Origin: Rhizomicrobium palustre
GTDB taxonomy: Bacteria; Pseudomonadota; Alphaproteobacteria; Micropepsales; Micropepsaceae
NCBI RefSeq assembly: GCF_011761565.1
Contig: NZ_JAASRM010000001.1
Location: 3,906,139 to 3,970,138 of the forward strand
DNA: 64,000 nt
Direction of reading: 5' to 3'
Position numbers and translations under genes: made by a program. Numbering within the stretch: the first letter of the stretch is position 1; each line of letters opens with the position of its first letter. Positions 1-9,060 of this stretch are shown one piece after another. The notes under the pieces are model-generated. The model did no database searches. It worked only from the letters and a program-made list of their open reading frames with translations, and had not been told where the DNA came from.

Positions 1-266
1 TCTTCCCCAAGCCGCTCATGAACATCTCTCCCCTACTCCACGCAGCATTCTTCGGCGCGTGTGTGGATGTATTTTAGCAGCTTGAGATAGCGGTGTTACC
101 GGAAACATCTTTACGTTCGTGTGGCAAAGCGTAGCTCCCGTTAGGAGTGCAGGAAAATGCCACAGAATTGAACCGCCCAGGACCGTCCATCGGCTATGGT
201 CGCCAGCACCGACTCTTTGGGCGGCGGACAACTTTCGGCGGCTGCGATCACGCGACGGAGTTTTTT
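1..266. other. Intergenic, nothing recognised
   Basis: Short reading frames on both strands look like chance frames and none carries a convincing ribosome binding site or domain. The stretch presumably holds the promoter of the secreted-protein gene that follows, but no clear -35/-10 pair is visible. Confidence 0.4.
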
Positions 267-929
267 ATGCGCGCATTTCTTATCGCGTCCGTTCTTTTCT
301 TAGCCGGGGCTTTCGCGGCAACCGATCCCATGGCCACGCGCTATGGCAACACAACCATTGCGCTTGACCCGGATGGCTCGACCACGCGCCTCTTCTATCG
401 CGCCGACCAGAGCTTCGTCGCCAAACAAACAAACTGGCAAAGCGACGGCCATTGGGCCTTCGAAAGCGGCAAGCTCTGCCTCACGTACAAAATCACGCGT
501 CCAGGTGTTGGCGATAAGGAATGCGTCTCTTCCGAACCGCATGCCATCGGCGATGTCTGGATACACGGCATCCATCACGTCACCTTGGTGCAAGGCGAAG
601 CGCTGAAGGATACGCCGGAGGTATTGGCGGCGTTGGCAGCGGCGAGCCGCGTCGGCAACACGATCATCGCCAAGGATCCCGATGGCACCGAGACGCGACT
701 ATATTGGCGTCCCGATCACAGCTTCTCAGCCACGCGTCCGGGATGGCAAACCGAAGGAAGCTGGCGGGTGCAAGGCGCGAGCTTGATCCTGCATTACAAC
801 ATCCCGCGCCCCAATATGGGCAGCTATGAGGAAATGAAGAACGCAACACCGCGCAAGGTGGGCGAGGTTTGGGGCATGGCGGATCGCCAGGTCACGCTAG
901 TGGCCGGCAATCAGCTGAAAGCGCCATAA
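267..929 (+). CDS. Secreted protein with an internal duplication, unknown function
   Basis: This 220-aa protein is not recognised as a known family. The ATG at 267 was chosen over in-frame upstream starts because it opens a clean signal peptide (MRAFLIASVLFLAGAFA, cleavage probably near residue 17), so the product should be exported. The mature part is two tandem copies of a module of about 86 residues, at roughly 25-110 and 128-213. Each copy runs R-x-G-N-T-x-I-A-x-D-P-D-G, T-R-L, a D-x-S-F patch, a W-Q-x-[DE]-G-x-W patch, an R-P patch, G-[DE]-V-W and a final V-T-L-V. The repeated Asp/Gly turns and aromatics suggest beta-rich domains. Only copy one carries a Cys pair (C71, C86). Confidence 0.75.
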   Translation: MRAFLIASVLFLAGAFAATDPMATRYGNTTIALDPDGSTTRLFYRADQSFVAKQTNWQSDGHWAFESGKLCLTYKITRPGVGDKECVSSEPHAIGDVWIHGIHHVTLVQGEALKDTPEVLAALAAASRVGNTIIAKDPDGTETRLYWRPDHSFSATRPGWQTEGSWRVQGASLILHYNIPRPNMGSYEEMKNATPRKVGEVWGMADRQVTLVAGNQLKAP

Positions 930-939
930 CGCTTCGAGA

Positions 940-1143
940 TTATTTCGGTGCGACGCCCAGAATCTGTTCCGGCGTTTCGTGCACTTCGATCGCGCTGGAG
1001 CTCTCACCAGCGCCGAAGACCACGCGCGTGCATTCGGTCCCACGGACCATGAACTGCACGACGTCGAGATTGATCAGAAGCTGCGGCGAGATGCTCGGAT
1101 CGATGCCGACTTCATATTCAATGCAACGAACCCAACTCGCCAT
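940..1143 (-). CDS. Small hypothetical protein (67 aa)
   Basis: A 67-aa soluble protein with no recognised domain and no membrane segment. The ATG at 1143 is preceded on the minus strand by GGGAG at about 7 nt, a good ribosome binding site, which is the main reason to call it real. It is convergent with the secreted-protein gene upstream, only 10 bp apart, and lies downstream of ispE on the same strand with a gap of about 96 bp. Confidence 0.55.
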   Translation of the reverse strand: MASWVRCIEYEVGIDPSISPQLLINLDVVQFMVRGTECTRVVFGAGESSSAIEVHETPEQILGVAPK

Positions 1144-1239
1144 CCTGGCTCTCCCGGCCTTTGTGAAGAGACGAGATTACGCCCGGGAAAGTATACAGGT
1201 CGTAACTAGCGGGATGGGGTTTTCCCTTATACGACCCTG

Positions 1240-2094
1240 TCAAACGAGCGTAGATAACAGGCGGCTCGGCATCACCCACCAACCTGCATGCGCGGCTTTT
1301 AGGGCCTCGGCGGCGGCTTTCGCATCCGTTTCGGTTGCAAACAGGCCGAAACAGGTGGCCCCGCTGCCCGACATACGGGAAAGCAGCGCCCCCTCGCCTG
1401 CAATCGCTTCGAGAACCGCATTCACCTCCGGCGCGATCATCCGCGCGGGCGCTTCAAGATCGTTGCTCGTGCTTTTGAGATAGCCAATCAGATGGTCGGC
1501 ACCGGTGAAATACGGAGGTAACGGCAACTCCACGCCCCGGCGCTCTTTCAGGGCACCAAAGACCTTGCCCGTCGGCACACCGACACCGGGATTGACCAGC
1601 ACGATGGAGAGCGGCGGCAAGCTCGGCAATTCGGTGAGAATTTCACCGCGCCCTTCCATCCATTGCGGCCGCGAGGTGATGCAGACCGGCACATCGGAGC
1701 CAAGCTCTTCGCCCACCTTCTGCAAAGCGAGCGAGTCTTTGCCCAAGTTCCAAAGCTTGGAGAGTCCACGCAGTGTCGCCGCGCAATCGGCAGACCCGCC
1801 ACCGATGCCAGACGCCACCGGCAAATTCTTGGTCAGCACGATCTTGGCGCCTTGCGAGGTCCCAAGCGCGCGCGCGGCCCGGACGATGAGATTATCCTCA
1901 CCTGCGCTAAGCCCCTTGCCAAACGGCCCGCCGATATCGAGCGATACGCCATCGCCTGGCGCAAACGACAGCTCATCGCCCGCCTCTGTGAAGGCGACAA
2001 GACTTTGCAATGCATGAAAGCCGTCAGGCCGTTTTGCGCCCACATGCAGGAAGAGATTGATCTTGGCGGGCGCGGATACGGAAAAACTGGTCAC
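1240..2094 (-). CDS. ispE: 4-diphosphocytidyl-2-C-methyl-D-erythritol kinase
   Basis: GHMP-family kinase that phosphorylates CDP-methylerythritol, the fourth step of the cytosolic MEP pathway to isoprenoids. The N-terminal A-P-A-K-I-N-L-F-L-H-V motif and the ATP-binding P-V-A-S-G-I-G-G-G-S-A-D stretch are diagnostic, and the late G-S-G-A-T-C-F-G motif closes the fold. Length (284 aa) fits the family. A longer in-frame reading exists, but the GTG at 2094 places the conserved motif at the N-terminus and overlaps the TGA of the upstream TPR gene as GTGA, indicating translational coupling. Confidence 0.93.
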   Translation of the reverse strand: MTSFSVSAPAKINLFLHVGAKRPDGFHALQSLVAFTEAGDELSFAPGDGVSLDIGGPFGKGLSAGEDNLIVRAARALGTSQGAKIVLTKNLPVASGIGGGSADCAATLRGLSKLWNLGKDSLALQKVGEELGSDVPVCITSRPQWMEGRGEILTELPSLPPLSIVLVNPGVGVPTGKVFGALKERRGVELPLPPYFTGADHLIGYLKSTSNDLEAPARMIAPEVNAVLEAIAGEGALLSRMSGSGATCFGLFATETDAKAAAEALKAAHAGWWVMPSRLLSTLV

Positions 2095-3770
2095 TGCTGA
2101 GCCGTCTGAAGTTTTTTCTCGATTTTGGCCTTGTCGCCCGCTTCGGCGCCGAAGGCAAGCGCGTGGCTCCACTGGAAGGTCGCATCTAGCTTGCGCCCGG
2201 TCTTCCAATAGGCATCGCCGAGGTGATCATTGATGGTGGGATCGCCCGGTACGAGCTGCACCGCATCTTCCAGCGCATCCACCGCTTCGGCATAGCGTCC
2301 GAGTTTGTAATAAGCCCAGCCGACGCTATCGATGATATAGCCATCCTGTGGCGCGAGCTGACGCGCCTTCTCGAGCATGGCGAGGGCTTCCTTGGTGTTC
2401 TCGCCCTTGTCAACCCAGCTATAGCCGAGGAAATTCAGCACTTGCGGCTCGCTCGGCGACAGCATCAGGGCTTCCTTGAGATCGGCTTCCGCCTTGTCCC
2501 AATTGCCCGCTTCATGCTCGGCCATGGCGCGCGCATAGAGCAGCGGCCAGCTCTTCTTGGTATGCGGACCCGCGGCAGCCAGCGCACGGTCATAGGCCGC
2601 CACAGCTTCACCAAAGCGCTTGGATTCGCGATAGGCATCGCCAAGCGCCGTCCAGCATTCTAGGTCGTTCGGATCGGCCTTTGCGAGACTCGTCAGCCGC
2701 GCGATGGCCTCATCGAATTTGTCCTGCCGGGCGATGTCGACAGCCACGGCGACCTGCGAGGCGCGATAGAAGGGCGAGGATTGCGGCACGCCGGCATAAA
2801 CATGGATGGCATCCTCATACTTGCCCATGGCCTCGAAGCGATTGGCCAGAAGAATCGTGGCGAGATCGAGCTTGGGCGAAAGATGCAGCGCGAGGCGCAG
2901 ATAGAGAATGGAAATATCGCGGCTCTGCTCGTCATTCAGTGAAGCGGCGATCCCGAACAGCGCCTCGGCGGCGCCATCTTCGGCGCGCGGCGCCAGCGGA
3001 TCGGGCAGCACGCCCTTGGCGATCCGCGCCAGCCCCGGCTCGGTCACGGTGGCATAGCCTTCATTGATCGCAGTCTTTTCATAAAGCTGCTTGGCGGCAT
3101 TGGCCTGCCCGCTGCGCTCCAGGAAACGTCCGAACGCATCCACCACGCGCGGTGTCGGGCCAGAGGCGAGCAGCGACTGGCGATAGAAGCTATCCGCCGC
3201 ATCGCGGTCGCCGAAAAGTTCGGCCAGCATGGCCTCGTTGAAATAGGCGAGCGCATCGGCGCTGTGCTGCGCGTGCAGAAGCTTGAAATCGGCGTAGGCG
3301 GCATCCTTCTCGCCCGCGCCCGCAGCCGCCCAGCCATCGATCAGCGCAACCGAGAAAGAGGTGAACGGTCCTTTGGCGGATTTGCCGATCTCGACTCGCG
3401 CCTTTTTGTAATCGCGATTATGCAGCGCGTTTACCGCGAGGGTCAGCCGCGCAGCGCGATCATCCGGAGCAATCGTCACCAGCCTTTCGGCGATCTTGGC
3501 CGCCTCATCCACATGTCCCGCCGCCGCCGAATAGAAGAAGGCAAAGGTCAGAAGCTGCTGGTTGGTGCTATCCGCCGTGAGGCTGTCGCGATAGAGCTTG
3601 GCGGCTTCCGCGAAGTCGTGATTGCCGGCAGCAAAGCGGGCGGAGAGATAACGGCCGAGACCAGCCGTGCCCTGATCGCTCGTGTCAATGCGGGCGGTGG
3701 TCTTGGCCTCCGCTACCGAAAGACTGAGGCAGGAAAGACCAAGCGCGACGATGAGGGAAGCAATACGCAA
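2091..3770 (-). CDS. Exported tetratricopeptide-repeat protein
   Basis: A 559-aa TPR protein, probably periplasmic or outer-membrane associated, likely acting as a protein-protein scaffold. The TTG at 3770 was chosen because AGGAG lies 6 nt upstream and it opens a signal peptide (M-R-I-A-S-L-I-V-A-L ... V-A-E-A); the longer frame upstream overlaps the divergent glycosylase gene and looks non-coding. TPR units fill the protein, clearest in the C-terminal half (repeated A-x-x-x-L-G-x-x-Y and Y-x-x-A-x-x patterns). It overlaps ispE by 4 nt, an arrangement common in alphaproteobacteria. The partner proteins are unknown. Confidence 0.85.
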   Translation of the reverse strand: MRIASLIVALGLSCLSLSVAEAKTTARIDTSDQGTAGLGRYLSARFAAGNHDFAEAAKLYRDSLTADSTNQQLLTFAFFYSAAAGHVDEAAKIAERLVTIAPDDRAARLTLAVNALHNRDYKKARVEIGKSAKGPFTSFSVALIDGWAAAGAGEKDAAYADFKLLHAQHSADALAYFNEAMLAELFGDRDAADSFYRQSLLASGPTPRVVDAFGRFLERSGQANAAKQLYEKTAINEGYATVTEPGLARIAKGVLPDPLAPRAEDGAAEALFGIAASLNDEQSRDISILYLRLALHLSPKLDLATILLANRFEAMGKYEDAIHVYAGVPQSSPFYRASQVAVAVDIARQDKFDEAIARLTSLAKADPNDLECWTALGDAYRESKRFGEAVAAYDRALAAAGPHTKKSWPLLYARAMAEHEAGNWDKAEADLKEALMLSPSEPQVLNFLGYSWVDKGENTKEALAMLEKARQLAPQDGYIIDSVGWAYYKLGRYAEAVDALEDAVQLVPGDPTINDHLGDAYWKTGRKLDATFQWSHALAFGAEAGDKAKIEKKLQTAQQ

Positions 3771-4025
3771 ACCAGTCTCCTGCAAACGGGGCTTTCGGCC
3801 ATATTCCGGCAAATTAAGGCCCACGGGAAGTGAAGGATCGGTCAACCCATTCGCGAAGTGGTTGATCTTCCTTCCAATAGGTACCGCAAAGCTACAGGCG
3901 GCGGACGGTTTTGGGAAGTTCGAGCCACCCTTATACAACCGTCCCACAGCTTTCCCATGCGGCGTCCGGCCCGCCAGCCACCCGCAGGGGTCGCATCTCG
4001 CCGCGCGCTCCCTTATGCTGGCGCC

Positions 4026-4874
4026 ATGACTGATCATCTTGCCTCTGATCCCCTGGCTACGCTCGCCTGGCTCCTGGAGTCCGGTGCCGAGGAAGCCATT
4101 GGCGAGACCCCGATCAACCGCTTTGCCCTGAAGCCGCCGCCAGCCGCCACGACGCCTCTTCAAGCCCGGCCACTTCCTAGCGCCGCCGCCGCTCGGCCCA
4201 CGCCCGCCGCCCCGGCCGCCCAGGCGGCTATGCCTCTGGAAGGAGAAGCCATCGCCTCCGCCCAATCGCTCGCCAAAGCGGCGACAAATCTTGCGGAGCT
4301 GCGTGCGGCACTGGAAGGCTTCGAAGGCTGCGGCCTTAAGAAAAATTGTGCCAATACCGTCTTCGCCGATGGCAACCCTACCTCGCGCATCATGTTCATT
4401 GGCGAAGCGCCGGGCGCCGAAGAAGATCGCCAGGGCCTTCCCTTTGTGGGCCGCGCCGGCAAACTGCTCGACAAGATGATGGCGGCGATCCATCTCGACC
4501 GCTCGAGCGCCTATATCACGAATGTTTTAAATTGGCGCCCGCCACAGAACCGCGATCCTTCGCCAGAAGAGGCCGCGATGTGCCTGCCCTTCCTGCGCCG
4601 CCATATAGAGCTTGTGAATCCCGGCATCATCATTCTTCTGGGCGCCGTCGCCGCGCGGCATGTGCTGGGCTTTTCCGAAGGCATCATGAAATTGCGCGGC
4701 CGCTGGCTTGAGTATCGTGTCAACGATGTAATGATTCCGGTCATGGCCACGCTGCATCCCGCCTATCTCTTGCGCCAGCCTGCGCATAAGAAACTCGCTT
4801 GGCGCGACTTGCAGGCGGCAGAAGAAAAGATCATCGCGCTCGGATTGCTTGAGAAGCATTCCTCGATCCACTAA
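4026..4874 (+). CDS. Uracil-DNA glycosylase, family 4-like
   Basis: Removes uracil from DNA at the start of base-excision repair. About 85 Pro/Ala-rich N-terminal residues precede the catalytic domain. The active-site motif G-E-A-P-G-A-E-E-D begins at residue 126 and is followed by G-L-P-F-V-G-R-A-G; the second motif H-P-A-Y-L-L-R starts at H244. Classical family 4 enzymes bind a 4Fe-4S cluster with four cysteines; here the ligand expected before R-P-P is Trp (N-W-R-P-P), so cluster binding is doubtful. Alphaproteobacterial homologues often show this form. The ATG at 4026 was preferred to an upstream in-frame start. It is divergent from the TPR gene. Confidence 0.88.
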   Translation: MTDHLASDPLATLAWLLESGAEEAIGETPINRFALKPPPAATTPLQARPLPSAAAARPTPAAPAAQAAMPLEGEAIASAQSLAKAATNLAELRAALEGFEGCGLKKNCANTVFADGNPTSRIMFIGEAPGAEEDRQGLPFVGRAGKLLDKMMAAIHLDRSSAYITNVLNWRPPQNRDPSPEEAAMCLPFLRRHIELVNPGIIILLGAVAARHVLGFSEGIMKLRGRWLEYRVNDVMIPVMATLHPAYLLRQPAHKKLAWRDLQAAEEKIIALGLLEKHSSIH

Positions 4875-4913
4875 CACTCTCGCCGTCGGCATGATCAGAA
4901 GAAAGGCCCGGGC

Positions 4914-6725
4914 ATGATCCGCCGTTTGGTGTTTGCGCTAAGTCTTGCAGTTCTGTCGCTTCCCGCTTTTGCGCAAGCGCCGGACCAGGCCTTGCGGCCG
5001 TCCGTGCTGTCTCAAGAAGATGTGATCCGTTACCGCAAGATCATCGCGGCCGAGCGCGCGGGCAATTTTGCGACCGCTGAAAAACTCTTCGATGCGGTCG
5101 ATGACAAATCCCTGCAGGGCTATGTCGAGGCCGAGCATTATCTCTCGCCCAAATCCAAGCGTGTGCCGGTGACCACATTGGTTGCATGGCTGAAGCAATA
5201 TGGCGAGCTGCCGATTGCCCCGCGCATTCACAAGCTCGCCGAACAGCGCGCCGTCGTGAAGAAGAAAGTCGGCAAAAAGCATCATCGCCGTACCGTGACC
5301 GTGGTCACCGCACGCATCCCAGGGCTTCCGGGCGCGCAACGCCGCGGCGGCGGTTATGAAGATGCCGATTTGCCCCTGCCGCCCGTAACCTCGGATGCAG
5401 GCAAGCGCGTACTCGACCAGATCACAACCTTCATCAAAGCGGATCAGCCCGAACAGGCGGACGCAGTGTTGCAGAGTCTTGCCGCCACCAACACCGCACC
5501 GGCCAATGATATTGCCGCGTTATCCCAGCGCGTTTGCCAATCCTATCTCGCCGAAGGCATGGACGAGCAGGCCTTTGCTTTAGGCGAAGCGGGCGCGAAT
5601 ATGGGCCGTCAATACGCCCCGCAGCTTGATTGGTGCGCGGGGATTGCCGCCTTCCGTCTGGAAAAATTTGCCATTGCCGCCTCGCATTTCGAGCAGGTGG
5701 CGCAGCTCGCCAATATTCCCGGCTCCAACCGCAGCGCTGCCGCGTTCTGGGCCGCGCGCTCTTATATGCGCGCGGGCGATCCGCGCCGCGTTGTGACCCT
5801 TCTCACCGTCGCGGCGAAAGATCAGCCGACCTTTTATGGCCTGCTCGCCGAAAAGCTGCTGGGCGAGGACATTCAGCGCGGCTTCTCCGATCCCTTGCTG
5901 CTGCCCAATGATTTCCAAACCCTGATGCAGAATGGGCCCGCGCATCGCGCCGTCGCGTTGTGGCAAGTGGGCGAGAAGAAATACGATTACTACGTCAATA
6001 CCGAGCTCAATCGCGCCTTCGGTATGTCGGCCAGCCTCAATTGCGACATGGCTTTTGCCGCGCTAGCCCGCGCCATGGGCGTGCCCAATCTCGAGTTGCG
6101 CGCCAGCGAGACAAGCTTTGCCAAAGGCAAAGTGCTGACGACCGGCCTCTTCCCCTTCCCGCCTTATGAGCCGACCGGCGGCTACACCATCGATCCCTCG
6201 CTGGTGCTCGCTTTTGTGCGCATCGAAACGCGCTTTCAGCCCAACGCGGTCTCGCCCGTGGGCGCCATGGGATTGATGCAGTTGATGCCTGCTACAGCGC
6301 GGCTTTTGGGCGGCGCCTCAGCGGAAGATGATCTTCTCAATCCCAGCTACAACATGGCGCTCGGCCAACGCTTCATTGCGCGTCTGCTGAAGAACTATAA
6401 CGGCTCCATCGTGCAGACTGCCGCCGCGTATAATGCGGGCCCCGGCAAGGTGAAATCCTGGACCGCCGCGCGTGCGGGCAAGGAAGACGACAGCCTGATG
6501 TTCATCGAGAGCATGCGGGCGCCGGAAACGCGCTCTTATGCCAAGCGCTTGCTGATCTATTACTGGATGTATCACCGCCGCGACGACAAGCGGAATCCGA
6601 GCCTGGATGATACTGCCCGCGGGGGCTGGCCGATCTATCAGCCGCCGCAACAATCCGCACCGCCGCCACCACCCGCCAATACCAACGAGGATGACGACGA
6701 AGATGACGAGACCCCATCCTCTTGA
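4914..6725 (+). CDS. Soluble lytic murein transglycosylase
   Basis: Exported enzyme that cleaves peptidoglycan glycan strands to 1,6-anhydro products. It has a signal peptide (residues 1-20, ending A-F-A-Q), a long helical region to about residue 410, then an SLT domain. The catalytic Glu is E438 in R-I-E-T-R-F, followed by G-A-M-G-L-M-Q-L-M-P-A-T-A and the A-A-Y-N-A-G-P-G motif. The C-terminus is a Pro-rich and acidic tail. Length (603 aa) suits the Slt70-like class. Its last 23 bp overlap the start of moaB. Confidence 0.92.
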   Translation: MIRRLVFALSLAVLSLPAFAQAPDQALRPSVLSQEDVIRYRKIIAAERAGNFATAEKLFDAVDDKSLQGYVEAEHYLSPKSKRVPVTTLVAWLKQYGELPIAPRIHKLAEQRAVVKKKVGKKHHRRTVTVVTARIPGLPGAQRRGGGYEDADLPLPPVTSDAGKRVLDQITTFIKADQPEQADAVLQSLAATNTAPANDIAALSQRVCQSYLAEGMDEQAFALGEAGANMGRQYAPQLDWCAGIAAFRLEKFAIAASHFEQVAQLANIPGSNRSAAAFWAARSYMRAGDPRRVVTLLTVAAKDQPTFYGLLAEKLLGEDIQRGFSDPLLLPNDFQTLMQNGPAHRAVALWQVGEKKYDYYVNTELNRAFGMSASLNCDMAFAALARAMGVPNLELRASETSFAKGKVLTTGLFPFPPYEPTGGYTIDPSLVLAFVRIETRFQPNAVSPVGAMGLMQLMPATARLLGGASAEDDLLNPSYNMALGQRFIARLLKNYNGSIVQTAAAYNAGPGKVKSWTAARAGKEDDSLMFIESMRAPETRSYAKRLLIYYWMYHRRDDKRNPSLDDTARGGWPIYQPPQQSAPPPPPANTNEDDDEDDETPSS

Positions 6726-7242
6726 TGAGAGCATTGCTTTCGTGCCGGTTGAGATTGCGGTTCTGACGATTTCCGACACCCGCGATCTTTCGAACGACAA
6801 GTCGGGCGACACCCTCGCCGCCCGGTTAACCGAGGCCGGTCATAAGCTCGCCGCGCGGGCGCTGGTGCGTGATGATAAAGCCGCCATCGCTGCGCAGGTG
6901 AAGACCTGGATCGCTGATCCCGCGATCGATGTCGTGATCACCACGGGCGGCACCGGCCTGACGGGCCGCGATGTCACCGTCGAAGCCATCCGCCCCTTAT
7001 TCGAAAAAGAGATAGATGGCTTTTCGGTGCTGTTTCATCAGGTGAGCTTCACCACCGTCGGCACCTCGACGATCCAATCGCGCGCCTGCGCAGGCCTTGC
7101 CCAAGGCACCTACATCTTCTGCCTGCCCGGATCGACCGGCGCGGTGAAGGACGGCTGGGACAATATCCTGAAATGGCAGCTCGACCGCCGCCACCGCCCC
7201 TGCAACCTAGTCGAAATCATGCCTCGGCTGATGGAGAAGTAA
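6703..7242 (+). CDS. moaB: Molybdopterin adenylyltransferase MoaB
   Basis: MoaB/MogA-type protein of molybdenum cofactor synthesis that adenylylates molybdopterin in the cytoplasm. The T-T-G-G-T-G-L-T-G-R-D motif and the earlier S-D-T-R ... D-K-S-G-D are characteristic, and 179 aa matches the family (E. coli MoaB is about 170). The ATG at 6703 lies inside the 3' end of the transglycosylase gene, a 23-bp overlap; an ATG 12 bp earlier is possible. No other moa genes are nearby. Confidence 0.9.
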   Translation: MTRPHPLDESIAFVPVEIAVLTISDTRDLSNDKSGDTLAARLTEAGHKLAARALVRDDKAAIAAQVKTWIADPAIDVVITTGGTGLTGRDVTVEAIRPLFEKEIDGFSVLFHQVSFTTVGTSTIQSRACAGLAQGTYIFCLPGSTGAVKDGWDNILKWQLDRRHRPCNLVEIMPRLMEK

Positions 7243-7243
7243 G

Positions 7244-8233
7244 CTACTTCCGCTTGTTCTCCGTCGCGCCGCCGTATTGCGCGACCACGGGGGCTTCCTT
7301 GTCGGTGGCATAGCCGCGGAACATGCCCATGGTGTTGAAGTACAGACCGACATGGCCTTTGGCATCGACGCCGATCAGCCCGCCTTCGGCATCCAAAGGT
7401 TTCAGCACGCCGAAAATCTCGCCCTTCATGGCTTTGGCGAGACTCTGTTTGCCATAGCGGATGCGGTCTGCTGCATCTTTGGAAACGCTGTTGCGGATGA
7501 AGAACTCGCCATGGCCGGTGCCCGAAAACGCCGCCACGCCATCCGCCGCATAGACGCCCGCGCCGACAATCGGAGAGTCACCCACGCGGCCCGGCACCTT
7601 GGCGTCAAATCCGCCGGTGGAGGTCAGCGCCGCCAGATGCCCGCAGCGGTCCAGCGCCACCGCGCCGACCGTGCCATGCTCCGGCGTTTTTGCTTCGGGC
7701 TTTTGGGCTTCGGGCTTTTCGAGTTTCGGTTTACCGGTATTGCCGAAATAGTCCGGCGTCACCGTCTCCGCGCCAAGCTTGATCGCATAGTCCTGACCGC
7801 GGTCGCCCACCACCAGCACGTGACGGCCCGCCTCCATCACCAGCCGCGCGGCCACGGAGGGATTTTTCAGCTTGGTCATCGAGGCGACCGCGCCCGAGCG
7901 CAGGCCATTGCCATCCATGATGGAGGCATCGGCTTCCACTTGCCCCGCCGCATTGGCAATCGCGCCGCGCCCCGCATTGAACACGCCGCTGTTCTCAAAG
8001 GCCTGCACCGTCTCGGAGACCACATCCAACGCGCTGGCGCCACCTTTCAAGGAGGCGCGCGCCTTTTCCAACGCCGCCTGCATCACTTCGAGGCGTTTCG
8101 CACCATCCATTTTCTCGCTGAAGGCGCCGCCATGCACGGCGATGGCGAAAGTCCCGTTGGCCGAGCATATCTCCGCCTGCGCGCTCGCAGCCAAGAGCAA
8201 ACTAGCGGCCAACGCCGCGCCTATCGCTTTCAT
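7244..8233 (-). CDS. Isoaspartyl peptidase / L-asparaginase, Ntn hydrolase
   Basis: Plant-type asparaginase family enzyme that removes isoaspartyl residues from dipeptides or hydrolyses asparagine. It is made as a precursor that self-cleaves before a Thr. The nucleophile is visible as T188 in H-G-T-V-G-A-V-A-L-D, followed by the G-R-V-G-D-S-P-I-V-G-A-G substrate loop. A signal peptide (M-K-A-I-G-A-A-L-A-A ... A-Q-A) indicates periplasmic location, while E. coli IaaA has none. The linker before T188 is a short P-E-A-[KQ]-K repeat. The gene ends 2 bp from convergent moaB. Confidence 0.9.
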   Translation of the reverse strand: MKAIGAALAASLLLAASAQAEICSANGTFAIAVHGGAFSEKMDGAKRLEVMQAALEKARASLKGGASALDVVSETVQAFENSGVFNAGRGAIANAAGQVEADASIMDGNGLRSGAVASMTKLKNPSVAARLVMEAGRHVLVVGDRGQDYAIKLGAETVTPDYFGNTGKPKLEKPEAQKPEAKTPEHGTVGAVALDRCGHLAALTSTGGFDAKVPGRVGDSPIVGAGVYAADGVAAFSGTGHGEFFIRNSVSKDAADRIRYGKQSLAKAMKGEIFGVLKPLDAEGGLIGVDAKGHVGLYFNTMGMFRGYATDKEAPVVAQYGGATENKRK

Positions 8234-8241
8234 GGGGAATC

Positions 8242-8282
8242 CTCGCGCCTATCTCGCGCCTATCTCGCGCCTATCTCGCGCC
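8242..8282. repeat. 11-bp tandem repeat, 3.7 copies
   Basis: The unit CTCGCGCCTAT is repeated exactly at 8242, 8253 and 8264, with a partial fourth copy to 8282. It fills the gap between the asparaginase-family gene start and the stop of the glycosyltransferase gene, so it lies in the leader of the asparaginase-family mRNA. Exact short repeats of this kind can change copy number by slippage. Confidence 0.9.
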
Positions 8283-8286
8283 GAGC

Positions 8287-8931
8287 TTAGCCCTGTGCGC
8301 GCTCAACGGAAAAGCTGCTTTCCGGCGCCGCTTCGTTTTGCGCGAGGGCACGCAAAGGCGGGCTCTTATTCACTGCGCGGGTACGCAGCATGATCAGCCG
8401 CCGCGCGCCGATGCGCCGGACAAGATCGATATCCTCGCGCCGCCCTTCGCGATAGCCGCCGAGCTGTTTGAACAGCCGCTTGGGGATCAGCAAGCCCTGG
8501 TCGCCATAGGCCAGCTTGAAGAGCCAGCAGCGCAGCGAGGCAAAAGCTTCGCGGCTGCGCGCCTTGTCGTCGAACTCGTCCACCCCGAAGCGGAACGCCG
8601 CCGCGCGCGGATGCTCGATGGAAGCACGGTTGATGAAGGCTTCGGCTTCCAACTCCCAGCCTGGATCGAGCGCGGTTTCGGGATGCAGAAACAGGATCCA
8701 ATCCTGCTTGGCCGCCTGCCCGCCCGCATTGAGCTGGCTCGCCCGCGTGCGCCCGCCGGTCTTCACCCGTGCCCCCGCGGCATCGGCAATCAGCAGCGTG
8801 TCGTCTGTCGAGCCGCCATCCGCCACGATCACCTCGCGCACGATCCCGCGCACCGTCGCCCCGATCAGACAATCGAAGCAGCGCGGCAAGGTTTCCTGAG
8901 CGTTCAGGGTGGGCACGACGACTGTAATCAT
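8287..8931 (-). CDS. Family 2 glycosyltransferase
   Basis: A 214-aa GT-A fold glycosyltransferase. The N-terminus V-V-V-P-T-L-N-A-Q-E-T-L and the A-D-G-G-S-T-D-D-T nucleotide-sugar motif are typical of GT2; the D-x-D position reads as L-H-P-E-T, as in the short TIGR04283-like group. No membrane segment is present, so it should be cytoplasmic or peripheral. Donor and acceptor cannot be inferred. It is upstream of, and probably cotranscribed with, the isoaspartyl peptidase gene, separated by the 11-bp tandem repeat. Confidence 0.82.
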   Translation of the reverse strand: MITVVVPTLNAQETLPRCFDCLIGATVRGIVREVIVADGGSTDDTLLIADAAGARVKTGGRTRASQLNAGGQAAKQDWILFLHPETALDPGWELEAEAFINRASIEHPRAAAFRFGVDEFDDKARSREAFASLRCWLFKLAYGDQGLLIPKRLFKQLGGYREGRREDIDLVRRIGARRLIMLRTRAVNKSPPLRALAQNEAAPESSFSVERAQG

Positions 8932-9060
8932 GACGCTAGTATGAAGCAGCTTTCGAAAAACGGAAATTCTTTTGCTGCCGCACCCTTATCAGAAGAAGAT
9001 TGTTTGCCAAGATGTAATTTGTACTTGCTTTGTTCTCATCCAAACCCTACATTCCAGGTC

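Noticed and set aside
3771-4493. Upstream extension of the TPR protein reading frame
   Set aside because: It overlaps the divergent glycosylase coding region and lacks TPR-like content; the signal peptide start at 3770 is convincing.
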